NCBI GenBank assembly: GCA_036245805.1
Contig: BTRK01000005.1
Coordinates: forward strand, 3,162,001-3,226,000
Reading direction: 5' to 3'
Source: Pristionchus mayeri
Lineage: Eukaryota > Nematoda > Chromadorea > Rhabditida > Neodiplogasteridae
Length of the DNA stretch: 64,000 nucleotides
Shown here: piece after piece, positions 23,087 to 35,038 of the stretch
How the letters are laid out: each line of letters begins with the position of its first letter
Position numbering within the stretch: the stretch's first letter is position 1
Position numbers and translations under genes: made by a program
The notes under the pieces: model-generated
What the model saw: the letters and a program-made list of their open reading frames with translations, nothing else
Told to the model about the DNA's origin: nothing
The model's database searches: none

Positions 23087-23900
23087 ATTTAACATTAGTT
23101 GAAGCGGCATACGTAGTATACAGCAACAGGTTTCCTATTTCGAATTTAAATCGACTAAAAAAAGAAAATCTTGAAAATTTGGAAAATTACGATTTTTATG
23201 TGCTATTGTTTTAACTCTACCGTTTTAATACGCGATAGAAACTGCTTCTATTCATTTGATGTGTGATAGCAATAGAGTTGTACTTCCAGAATATCACACA
23301 ATATCCGGTATTCGAGATGTGTTCGAAGCTGTAGATTGCAAAAAAAGCTGATTTCAAAGATCACATTCAGGCATCAGCCTTTGCAAAACTGTGGCTTACA
23401 AACAGTTAGGTGCACCACTCTCCAATTTAAAGTAAACACTAAGCATGTCGTGTACTTCACTACCCACAACAATTGATCTTACTAAATCAACCGCTAAATC
23501 TTCAGGAACGTGAGATGCTTATCCTCAAAAATAAATCTAGTGTAATTTTCAGAATTAGGGCTGATCCCAGGTTGGCTTAATGAGGCGGTCTTATTGGTAC
23601 ACACTCAAAAGTATGCCCACTTGCTGCACTTTGCAATAGTGGGTTAGTTATGTCCATATCACGCTTCTTCTTTCTACCATGGGCAATTAAATTGTATGGT
23701 TGACGATCAATGTCACTGAATTTGGCAGTCGACCGTGCCAGAATTAGTAATTGGAGAAAACTGTGATAACGTTTCCTTGAAAGAGTAACCAAGCACTATT
23801 AGTCAACTGAAGATCGTATGGCGGTTGATCAAGTTTGAAGGGAAATATAATCCAAAATGTAAAATACGTAAAACGCGACAGAACTTTCTTACCAACCTAA
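23087..23900. mobile_element. Mariner-type MITE lacking its left end (duplicate)
   Basis: Duplicate of 9783-10597. The right end (TTCTTACCAACCTAA then TA) is intact, but the left terminal repeat is absent because the duplication began inside the element. Confidence 0.75.
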
Positions 23901-23916
23901 TACATAGCGCCATGCA

Positions 23917-24180
23917 TTATTGCCTGATGAAATTTAAAAGGTAATTAAGAAAGAAATGGTGATTCCTCTGTTTTGAATAATTAGTATACAGAGAAACAAT
24001 ACAGATGTAACAAATTACAAATAAACGGAAACTGACAGTTGCTCCGTTAATCACAATCAGTTTGAATGTATAATTGTGAGCGAATGGGTAAACGAACAGT
24101 GCTGCGGGGATAGTAATGAGAAGTGCGGCCGTGATGAGTATGGTCTGGCCCATATCGAAGAGCCCCAGCACGTCCATCAT
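23917..24180 (-). pseudogene. Serpentine-receptor fragment, duplicate
   Basis: Same as 10614-10877; no differences noticed. Confidence 0.35.
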
Positions 24181-24497
24181 TTAGACAATCAATTATCTTC
24201 GTCCTAGCATAGGGAAAATTCAGAATTGAAAAACAAAGACATAAATTTGGGGAAAGATTTCTGCGCAAATTCGGGGTATTTATCTCTGAGAAACCGAAGG
24301 GAAAATGCAGGGTGCTTACTCAGATTTCGTCTCAGTAAATGCCGTGTATTCAAGCTGTGATTAGAAATTCCATCTGGTAATGTAGCACATGTCAGAAAGC
24401 AGAGAATTCGATCAAAATGTCAATTATAGGAGAAGATAAAAATACAATACTGTTTCTGCTTCACCAAATCGGATCAGCATGGTTACTAGGATTTCCG

Positions 24498-24616
24498 AAT
24501 ACAAATACAAATACAAATTTTTATTCCATCCATTCATAGTGCGTATTTGGGGGTACGGGAAGATCCTTTGATGGAGTTGATGGAAGTTACGTCGCCCTTG
24601 GCGATTCGTTGTGTGG
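24498..24616 (-). mobile_element. 3' end of a truncated non-LTR retrotransposon, duplicate
   Basis: Same as 11195-11313. Confidence 0.55.
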
Positions 24617-25317
24617 ACTATAGCACGAATTGATCATGGTAAAAAAGTGCCATAATATTCGTAAAATTTATCTTAGAATTCCACGTATCTTTATCGCCAA
24701 AACGCTTTCATCGAACGAGCGGTCTAGAGAGTGCGTCTTATGATGAGACAGAAACCTGTTTAGCGAACTACAATTGAACTATAGTGTAGATGTCGTGATC
24801 GTATAGTATTTGGATTATGCTAGAAAAAAGGCAACGGAGTGTAGGCCAGGTAGGTGGTAAGCCAAGGTGATCGTACTATGGGCAAACACCAACGAAACAG
24901 CGTCGTTTCTCCACGTCATCTGGTGAGAAATGGACTTTTGCATCAGCTTGATCAGAATAGACTCGAGTTGACTCTAGAATTTATCGACTAATATCGCTCA
25001 TGAGTGTCATCATTTCGTCATTTTAAATTCTCATGCCTCGCTTTACTTCGCTTACAGCTTCTTGTCACTTGTGCCCAGCATAAAGAAAGGCATGCAGTGT
25101 AGGAGCGGTGTGTCGGGGGCGATGTTTACCAAATCGCCCCACGCCTTACACCACGCTTTTCAGATTCGGTCAGACGCCAATCAAGCACGACCTCTCCCAC
25201 GTGAATACGAAGATCGTCGGTGGCGACGTCGCCATTCCCTACTCAATTTGCTATTAAAATTTGCAATATTACAAGATTACAATTTGCTTATTTAATCTTT
25301 ATTTAATCTAATTGCAG

Positions 25318-25423
25318 ATTCGAGACCAAAGACAGGGATCCTTCAGAGATCTGGAACAGCCAGTATAACATCATCTTCGACATCCAGGTCGGAGAGAAGC
25401 GTCAGCGAGAAGCGCGTGGCTGA
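25318..25423 (+). pseudogene. Solo SCEEV terminal exon, duplicate
   Basis: Same as 12015-12120. Confidence 0.65.
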
Positions 25424-26167
25424 CGGATATGATATTACGAAAATCAGTATCATCGATAAAGAAAAAATGTATGCCTACCTCGCAATGCGCAGAGAAAGAC
25501 AAGTGACACTAATACATAATGAGGGAGAATGAAGAAGAGAAATATCGATTGGTCATTCATAGATTTCTGTTCTCAAGATAGTCGGAGATTCCGAAGTGAT
25601 ATGATTCTTTACACCAGTACGCCCTTACTCGCCCGTGCGCCGGGGTAATTTTGTCCGGCCGTGAGACGAAAAATTCCCACGGTCGGAGAGGTTGGTTGGA
25701 GAGGTTGTGAGATGGTAGGATATCTACATCAGTTGAAACCTACATCCAAGTATCCAACTTACGGGGATCTTAGCTAGAATATATTAAGCATATATGCTAA
25801 ATCCGAAATTGAACAGAGATATAAATTGATCGACTGTACGTAGTGTAGGAGGACATGCCAGGCTGATAATCAAATTTAGCCTTGACAAGCACCAACAAAA
25901 CCGTGACTTTTTGATTGCTCTTCTTCCTTACTCTCTCCGCTTCTTCTGAAGAGATATGTGCCAAAGTCGATCAAAGTATAGCCGAATAAAGCGTAATTCG
26001 GGCCACCATCTCTTCATTATCACGTTTTCTCTACAATCGAAAGGCCGATAGATTTGTGTGTCTTTGTCACTGGTGGCCGATTCTCTTGTATACAAGAGCA
26101 TAATGTGTCATCGACCGGCCGACAGATGGTGCGGGGATGGTGAAACGGCCACCCGATTTATGAGCTC

Positions 26168-26263
26168 TAGAGTCGAGTATAGTCGAGCTTGGCTTGTATC
26201 GACCAATGAATACCGTCACTGTATTATCATTTGGTATTGGAATCCATTTGGGAGTGGTATAAA
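26168..26263 (+). promoter_or_regulatory. SCEEV gene 1 core promoter, duplicate
   Basis: Same CGAGT motif and TATAAA box as at 12865-12960. Confidence 0.5.
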
Positions 26264-26353
26264 TGCGCATGTACATCTCTCTTATTGACTTACTGGCAAT
26301 AACTTTGTCGCTCTTTTTTATTTTGCAAAATTGAAATATTGTACTATTGCAGA

Positions 26354-29300
26354 ATGGCCTCTGGGAACTTACTGCTCCTGTTGATGCTGCTTTTCCTTGC
26401 AGTATGCGCCGATGCGTTCGTGTACTCATGCGAAGAAGTCCGCTACAGGGTGAGTTGTAGGGTTGACCAATCTTTAATTGAATCGCGAATCTTTCTTGTT
26501 CCAATATTGGTTGTCAAGGCGTGTTCTCTTGGAAAAACTAAATCGGATTCATTTTAACAATTCTAGCATTGTTTCTTGCACATGCATCTGTCATCTGTAT
26601 GCATTAATTCGATTCGCCCGGTAATTGGAAATTGTCAATATGTGAACAACGGTTGTTTAACTAACAAGAACTGCCCCTTAAATTATTTGAATTGTAATTA
26701 TTAAATAAATAATAATATTAATTCTGGCAGCTGATCAACCAGAACTACGAACAGAAGACGTCGTTCGCATGTATTTTCACTGAGGAAGGAGTGAGAAGTT
26801 TGCCTACCTTTGGTGTTAATAGTGTTTCAAAGCGCTTGTTATAACAATTGATATTTCTTTGCAGTTCAACAACTGGGATCAGCTCAAAAAGATTGAGTCC
26901 GCCGGCTATTCGACTAGGTGAGCACTGCTTCAGATATTCGTTATTAATTCTTCCTGACATTTAAAAAATATTGCTCATTAAAGCCATATTGCTTTTAGTT
27001 TATTCGTGTCCTAATTCGTAGAATACTCGAAATAACATTTAGTATGCATGTATACATCAACAATATATATATCAACTTTATTAGTATCATTAGTATTAGC
27101 ACATTAGTATCATTATTACATGAAGACTAATCATCTGACGCGTGTGTATGATCTCACTTTGAGCACAAGATAGCGAGCGTATGTGATTAAAGGGTGCTCC
27201 GGGGAATGTTCAGTCACCCATAGTGACAGTGTGGATATCGTAGAGGCCACTCACCCGATCAGAAATCACTTTGTACGAAGTTTCACAGACGCCTCTGGGC
27301 CTATTTACATACGCGCAAAGTTCATTGAAAGCGCAGGGTAGCGCCTGGTTCGTTTATGCTTCACACGTTTTACATACGTTTCAGCTCATTCTAGGGGCAT
27401 AATCGCTACAGTTTCCCATTGCGAGCGCAGAATTTTCGTGGTGGGACTCCCTAGAATTTGTTCCCCGGAGCACTCCTTTAATAAGGAGCGTCAGACCATT
27501 GCTTATTTTGCCAGTTTGTTCGACATCGCTCAGCCGGGAGGTTGCTTCTCGAGGAAGTCGGATGAGCCGGCATGGAGACTCATCTCCACTCCCGGTCAGT
27601 AGGGATCTTTTCGATACCTGCCAAGTTGTGAAAAAGCTTGCAGAATAAATATAATTCAACTAGAGTGCGCAATTCGAGTCATGGTACCTTAATTTCGCCC
27701 ACTCTCTCGTCCGGTCGAGCGGAGCGGGGGTGCGCGAAATGGGAAATGAAGAGACGGTTACCCGAATTTCGAACTTTAATTGCTGCAGGGCAACCGCTCG
27801 ACTGCAAGCAGGAATTCACGATTGTCTACACCAGCGACGTGCCCACCTTCAGCACCCCGTTCTGGGAGGTGCGCAAATATCCGTTATTCTTTATGGGGAA
27901 AAAATTTGAAGCATGTTTTTTTTTAACTTTTTTATTTTTATTTTTTATATCTGTCTAGTGGCGAAAAGTACAGAAAGTGAAAAATTTGGAACTAAGGAAG
28001 GACAATGATGAGAGAAGGTGGGGGGGGGGGGGGGGCTCGCGCGACTAGCATCCTACTCCTCTCCCCACATCTCACTCGAAAACACGAATTTCAAATGTGT
28101 ATCTCTAGGAAACATATAATTGGCAGGTCCGACAGACACGCATCACCAGCAAACACGTGTTCGTGCAGCCGCGCAACATTCAGTAAGCTTGATGAATAAA
28201 CGGACAAAACATAACTGTGTTTTATTGTTCTACAATGACCAAGTCTAAAATATGCCGTTTCCCGATAATATATGTCTTCTGCCACTAAGATACTAGGTCG
28301 AATGAGAACCGTCGGATGAGAACCCACCGGATTAGAACCAAAAATGTACACTTCTCTAGGATATTGGTATACTAATTTTCGTAAGTGAGATAACATACTC
28401 GAAAATACTGGAGAGAGTACTTTTTTGTTCTCATCCGACGGTGCTCTTCTGACTTAGTACTAGAGTGTCGAAAGTAATTGATTTGTCATTTAATTTTGAA
28501 AAAGACGCTTCATTTTCCATCCTTCACTTTAAAATGACGTGTCACTTTCGACGGAAAATGACGCGTCATTTTCGAATCTTGATGACGCGTCGCTTCATTC
28601 TCCCCACTCTCCGGTGGGGAGAGTAGCGGGGAGAAAGAGTAGTTTGGGAAGATATTGTAGCGTAATGTCTTGTCGACGTGACATTTTTAAAACGACTTGT
28701 CGACGTGTCATTTTGATAGAAAGTGAACACTTATTGAAAATGACGCGTCATTTTTTGACGCGTCATTAGTCGATTGCCCAGTCATTGTCGACACTCTACT
28801 TACCTCTAATGCTTTATCGAAATCATCGCAGATCATCAAATTCTGCTTGCCGAGTTAGATTTTATCTTACTAAAATTATATTGAACGTATATTTTGGAGG
28901 ATAAAAAATTGCCAAATTTATTCTGCAGATGGCTGCACACTGTGAGCTGCTACGGTAACGGGACGATCAGCATTGCAACTGGTGCTGGAGTAGGCGAGAA
29001 TCTCCTGGCAGTGAGATTTTTTTGTTTACCCGTTTAGACAGTTTTCCCTCAATTTCTGATAAGTTCCAGTTGAGCTTCATATCTTAGGAAACTGGTGGGC
29101 TATGTAGAGCGCCTGAAACATACCCGAAAAAGATCCAAAAATTGTATTTTAATTGCTTCTGATTCGCCCGAATACAAATTGACGTTCTGAAATGGGCATA
29201 ACAGATGCGGCGCAGTGCCCGATTGGATCTTCACATTCGACAACGTCTACACGGTCTATGTCGATGCCGGCATCACATGGACTGTCGAGTTCTCGCGAAA

Positions 29301-30458
29301 CCCCGGAGATGGTGAGTTATCCTTTTTAAACGTTATTTGAGCCTTTTTGATAATTATTCCAGAGTTTGCAATTGCATTGCCAAAATACCACCTCGGTGGG
29401 CCTTTTCGTTTCCAAAGTTAGGGGAAAAGTTATCGAGAACGAAGAGCACTGACAACAGTTCGTAGTAGCGCGTTCGGATCTCCGACACTTCATCTCCCAA
29501 ACGGTAGATCCGCGAAAGACTGTGAGAAGTGCATAGACGGTGACCCGAATTACGAACTATATAATTATCCATAACGGGTAGCAAATGCATTGATCGCAGC
29601 TATTCACAACCCGGTCACTGTGGAGAGAGGCGATCATCTCGTGCTCTTCACCAGCGGTCGCTGTGATGACCTGCAGAACCTCGCCGGACGCACAGACAAT
29701 CGCGAGTACATTAGACTCGGAAACTGGTCAGTAGAGAGGGAACGCCTACTACGATGAGATCATTGTGAAGATTGAACGATGTGAATCATTGTGAAGATTG
29801 AACGATGTGAATACGTTAAATTTCGATTTGTTAGCACTCCAATATCTCATCTGTCAGGGACTACATGGATGTTTCCGTCGTCATGAACGTCGTTATGGAC
29901 ACGGATAACTCCGGAAGTGTCGCGCTCCAGAAATATGGGGGCGGACCGACATTCAAGTTCGTTTTTTCACTACTACATATAGACTACAAGCACTACCACT
30001 GATATAGAAAACAAGCACTACCTCCTTGGTTAGAATTCGGATTTGTAAAATCATGTTCCGAGAAATATTATGCTCGTTTCCAAAATATTCTCTTACCGCT
30101 CGATCGGACTAGACAGTGTGGTGGAAGGACGATACAATTACCCAAATTTGATGGTCTATTTCAGCTACTACAACGGCACGCACACCGATTCGTTCAACAC
30201 GGACTATTTCGAGGTAAATCTTCGTCTGACTCTTTTGGCATCACATGCGCAATCATGTTGAATGAAGGGAGATAGACCATTGATCATGGAGATGCATGTA
30301 GAATTTGTATCATTTTAGCAATACACCTGCAATTTTTTTCTTCGATATCACACTTTTTGTAGATTCGCTACGAGCCAAAGGGCAAGGATCCCGCTGAGAT
30401 CTGGAACAGTCAGGATAACATCATCTTCGACATCCAGATCGGACCGAAGCGTCCGTGA
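26354..30458 (+). pseudogene. SCEEV gene 1, duplicate, same frame break
   Basis: All 12 exons are as in 13051-17154, shifted by 13303-13304. The 20-bp shortening of exon 7 is present here too, so it predates the duplication. The only coding change seen is T26379 for C13076: proline to leucine at residue 9, inside the hydrophobic core of the signal peptide (leucine run LLLLLMLLFL here). Intron 5 has 16 G where unit 1 has 15. Confidence 0.65.
28462..28797. mobile_element. TGACGCGTCA-rich MITE, duplicate
   Basis: Same as 15158-15493, in intron 6 of the duplicate gene. Confidence 0.55.
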
Positions 30459-31349
30459 GGGAGGAGGACAGTGAACAATGACTTGTATTATCATACACTT
30501 CATCCGACTAGATTAATTGTAGCAACCTGTAACTAAATACTGCATGCCTTTCGAACTGTTCTGGGGGTATTGAATGAGTTCATCAAAATTTTGTCGAAGA
30601 AATTATACGAAGTTATTTAAACTCGCGAAGAAATGTATCCTAACCTTCCTTTTCATATATTCCCTACTTCAACATGTGGTCATGTATACATATCCAATTA
30701 CAATTTAATTACTATCGAATTGTAATTAGTAATTATCTATCCAATGACGAGGCTGTGACTTCGTTTCGACATTTACTTTGCATACTCGTAGATTCATAAT
30801 TTGATGATTGCGGGCATCTCGAGCAACCGTCGTTGTTATTCAGACCTGAATTCAAGAAATATTTCGCTTTATTAGCAAACCCATTAACAAAAAAATGCAT
30901 TTACAAAAATCCATACAATTTGATCGACCGGCACTGTTGTTGTTTCAAGAGATCTTCGAATGTATTCAAGTAGCATGCATTCGCTCATTAATGTAGCGCT
31001 ACACCATATTTTTCATTCAATTAAGACAGAAGTACCACAGATGGTTAAGGATTCCTGCACCTCCATAATGATCATTGATCATATCAATATTAAACACATT
31101 TTGGAACAACGCATGGACACGAAGATCGCACGCCATGCGCAGGTGAAGATCACGGACGCTTTATTATCAGCATCACATTTTCGAGATCAAACATGCAACC
31201 TTCGATTCTCTTCATTCTAGAAATAAATAGAAATAAATCAAATGACATTAATTGTTTTTAAGCTTCTCTCTACTGAATTCACAAATACAACTATTCTGGT
31301 TACTTTATTGTTAACCTCTAGAGCAAAGTATCTCTCCGATTTAATCTAT

Positions 31350-32614
31350 TATAGCCATAGTTGCCCAACACTGGCGGCGAGGTGTTTTCAGACCATGAAC
31401 CCCTACTCATGGTTGCGGAGAGCGCCCCTGTTTTGAGGGGCGCTCTCCGCAGGGACGTATAGGGGGTCATGGTCAAAAATCTATTGGTAGGTCAATGGTA
31501 GGTCAGGACTATCGTACATGTCAGCAAAATCCGAACGGCCACCGAGAGGCACCGAGAATTTTTCTTTTTCTGGCTCTGCGAATACGCAATTTTAAAAGTC
31601 GTGGTTGTGCTCATATTTTTTATCATGGTCGATTTGCCGGAATCGCCCCGGACATGTTTGGTCAATTATGACAACAAATCGATAAATCAAATACACAACA
31701 TTTTGGTGCGATTACGGTATTTAGGAAAGCTCACCAAACTTGGTGAGCTTTCCAAAATACCGTAATCGCACCATAATTGTTTGCTTTCGATTAATCGATT
31801 TCTAGCCATAATTGACCGGACATATCCGGGTCGATTACGGAAAATCGACCATGACAAAAAATATGAACGCAACCACGACTTTTAAAATTGCGTATTCGCA
31901 GAGAGCCAGAAATCGAAAATTTCTCGGTGCCTCTCGGTGGCCGTTCTGATTTCGCTGACATGTACGATAGGTACCGTACCCAATCGATAGTACAGTACCC
32001 CTATATACCGTATACCACTACCGTAACCCTGATTATCGCAAGCTAACTTTATTTTTAAAAAAGTCCTGGTACCATGCCCAATCGATTATACATTACCCAA
32101 GTAACTACAGTAACCCAGGTCCTTGGGTCAGATCCAGTTCCTTGGGTCAAACATTTTTCTAAAAATTTCATACATTTTTCTAAAAATTCAAAACCTATTA
32201 TACAATTATTCTACAATAATTAGAGATACGGTTAGATAGTTTAAAATAATTGTTTGCTCAATTTTGGATTTTTAGAAAAATGTTTGACCCAAGGAACAGG
32301 ATCTGACCCAAGGAACTGGTTACTGTAGTTACTTGGGTACTGTATAATCGATTGGGCATGGTACCAGGACTTTTTACAAATAAAGTTAGTTTGCGATAAT
32401 CGGGGGTTACGGTAGTGGTATACGGTATCTAGGGGTACTGCACTATCGATTAGGTACGGTACCTAGTCCTGACCTACCATTGACCTACCAATAGATTTTT
32501 GACCATGACCCCCTATACGTCCCTGCGGAGAGCGCCCCTCAAAACAGGGGCGCTCTCCGGAACCATGAGTAGGGGTTCATGGGTGTCGCCGCCGGCGTGG
32601 GCAACTATGATTAT
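31350..32614. mobile_element. Large foldback element with nested palindrome, duplicate
   Basis: Same as 18046-19310; the nested TA-flanked palindrome is at 31512-31967. Confidence 0.75.
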
Positions 32615-32998
32615 AGCCCTTATCACATAAGACACGCGCTTATCAGTGCATGGCACATTACGAGGATAACCGTAGTGGGCACATGATTATTCGGTCCGGT
32701 GCACCCTGGACGAGAGCATTGCAACACATGCCTGTCCTCATTATACACGCTAGCTCGGCCGTCTGACCGGCGAGAGAGTACACCAAGTGAAGAGAATCAT
32801 TTCTTCCTTACTCAGAAAATAAAACAAGAAAAAGAAAAGAAGGCCCGCGACAGAAGAGAAAACGGGTAGGGTACACGGAGTCGTATGAACATATTGTCTT
32901 TCCACCCAGCTTTCGGGAGTATAATTTTACTAAATTAATAGAATCGTAATATGCCGGGTTGGCGAAGTGGTTGCGTGCCAGACGATCGATGGGTCATG

Positions 32999-34164
32999 AG
33001 CACACTGGCGGCGAGGTATTAGGTTGGTGCAAAAGTTTCTGACTATTTATTGTTTCGTTATTTCTGCTGGCATATTTCGATGTCTGTAATTTCTCTATAG
33101 TTTTAGTGAACTCACTAATAGTGGACTTTCATTATATAATTGTATTGGAACTAGTGTTTCCTAAGTAGGAAAAAAAAATTATAATAAAAAATCCCGGAAA
33201 TTGGCTTTTTTCAGTGTTTTTGATTGAGCTCCACTTTTCGAGTATCTGTGACCTACCGAATTTGCCCAATATGTCAGTAGTAGAGCAAGAGTTGCTTGTT
33301 CAGTTAAGCGTGAAAAAGCCGATGTTCAGTGCGAGTGAGTAGAAATATACAGTAGAAAATAATGATTTAGAGGTCCCAATTGGCTGAATCGCGGTTTCGA
33401 AATGTCCGTTCGCTCATTGATGAATGAATTCAAATGCAAATGTAAATGTATACTAAGGTCGGTAGGTAGCATATAATCAACCTCAATTGAGATGTCTTAA
33501 GCGATCTATACGAAGACAGTGCTAGCAAAGACAAAGTAGGAAATTCCCAATTAGAATTTTCTGGCGCGTTGCTCCACATTTCAAGCGGCTATTTCGCGTT
33601 TATGAGTTTGTACAGCGTGGCAATATGCCCATGAATTGGGCTTTTTAATAGTCCTTCACTTTTGCCATTCTCACATTTCCCCTTGGAGTTATGATAAATT
33701 AAAAAGTCTGGCGAGATACGGACAATGATGACTTTGACTGTGAATGTTGCCATCGTTACCGATCGAATTGGCCCGGTATAGTGTTATTTAAAAAAAAACA
33801 TTCCCAAGCCCTCATAAACTGAGAAAAGATCATTAGTTGATTGACAACATTAAATGAATGGGGGAGGTCAAAATGCCCAAAAAAGAAACTAGGCCGAAAC
33901 TTTTGCACCAACCTAATATTTTCAGACCTTAACCCACTATTAATGCTGGGGCACTTCCCCCTCGATATGAAGGGGGAAGCGCCCCATCATGTATAGGGGG
34001 TCATGGTCAAAAATCGATTGTTAGGCCAATAGTAGGTCAAGACTAGGCACAGTACCCAATCGATATTACATTACCCCAAGATACCGTATACCACTACCGT
34101 AACCACAATTATCGCAAAGTAACTTTATTTGTTTTTAAAAGTCCTGGTACCGTGCGGTAGAAGA
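32999..34164. mobile_element. Partial foldback with mariner MITE, duplicate
   Basis: Same as 19695-20860; the mariner-type element is at 33019-33916. Confidence 0.7.
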
Positions 34165-34559
34165 AGCCCTGTCGTGATACTTTATTTATTTTTTATGAAA
34201 TAATACATTTTAGTCAGAGGATAAAAAATGTATTCGCACGAGGACATCATTCAGGAAAATTGAATCAATCTCAAGTGGGTGGCAATATTAGACGTAATTG
34301 ATCACAATATTTGCGAAATCAACAATAAAGGTTTTTAAATAATTATGGATGCACTATAGAATTGCCATTCAAACGTCGAAGTACTCAAACTGCAGTAAAT
34401 TATAAAAAAACTCCATATATTTTAAAAAGAAATCATTGATTGATAAAAAATTATTCAAAATGTAACAATCAAAGTTAAATGCAATTATATTGTGGGCGAT
34501 GATAGTGTCGTGATCATTGTTCGATACTTCGCTGGTACAGAGTGTAGGCACGATTCCAG

Positions 34560-34860
34560 GTTGATAAGCGATTCCTCCCCTGGTCACACACCACCAAGAC
34601 TACGTGGTATCTTGATCCCTTTTTTGCCTTGCTCGCTGCGTCTTCTGATGCTTCCCATGAGATGAATCTCTTTATCTTGCATGCTTTCTTGCCTTTCGGA
34701 CGAACGAAATAGTAAGCATCCATGGAAGATATGGCCATGGGGGCCATCGGAATAGAGTCGAGTTGATGTCACTTCAGACTATGGCACGCATCGATCACGA
34801 CCGCTAATGAATATCATCATTTTATGATCTGTTGAAATTTGCATTGGAGTGGTATATATA
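34560..34860 (+). promoter_or_regulatory. SCEEV gene 2 promoter module, duplicate
   Basis: Same TGATAA, GAGTCGAGTTGATGTCA and TATATATA elements as at 21256-21556. It drives the complete gene copy. Confidence 0.55.
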
Positions 34861-35038
34861 GACACGTGTTTTGTCGTGGTTACATCAGTCCTTCATGTGC
34901 TTTCTATATCCTATCGGCACCTGATTTACGTTTAAGAACAGTGGCGCGTGTTGTCGCCTTACTTTTTTACTCTATCATTGATACAAAGGTTGTGATAGGA
35001 TTAAAATGCGTTCAACTATTTCCTCGCATAATTGCAGC

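Noticed and set aside
22667..23110. 147-codon minus-strand frame over SCEEV gene 2 exons
   Set aside because: Antisense shadow of exons 5-7, whose splice sites and protein conservation support the plus strand.
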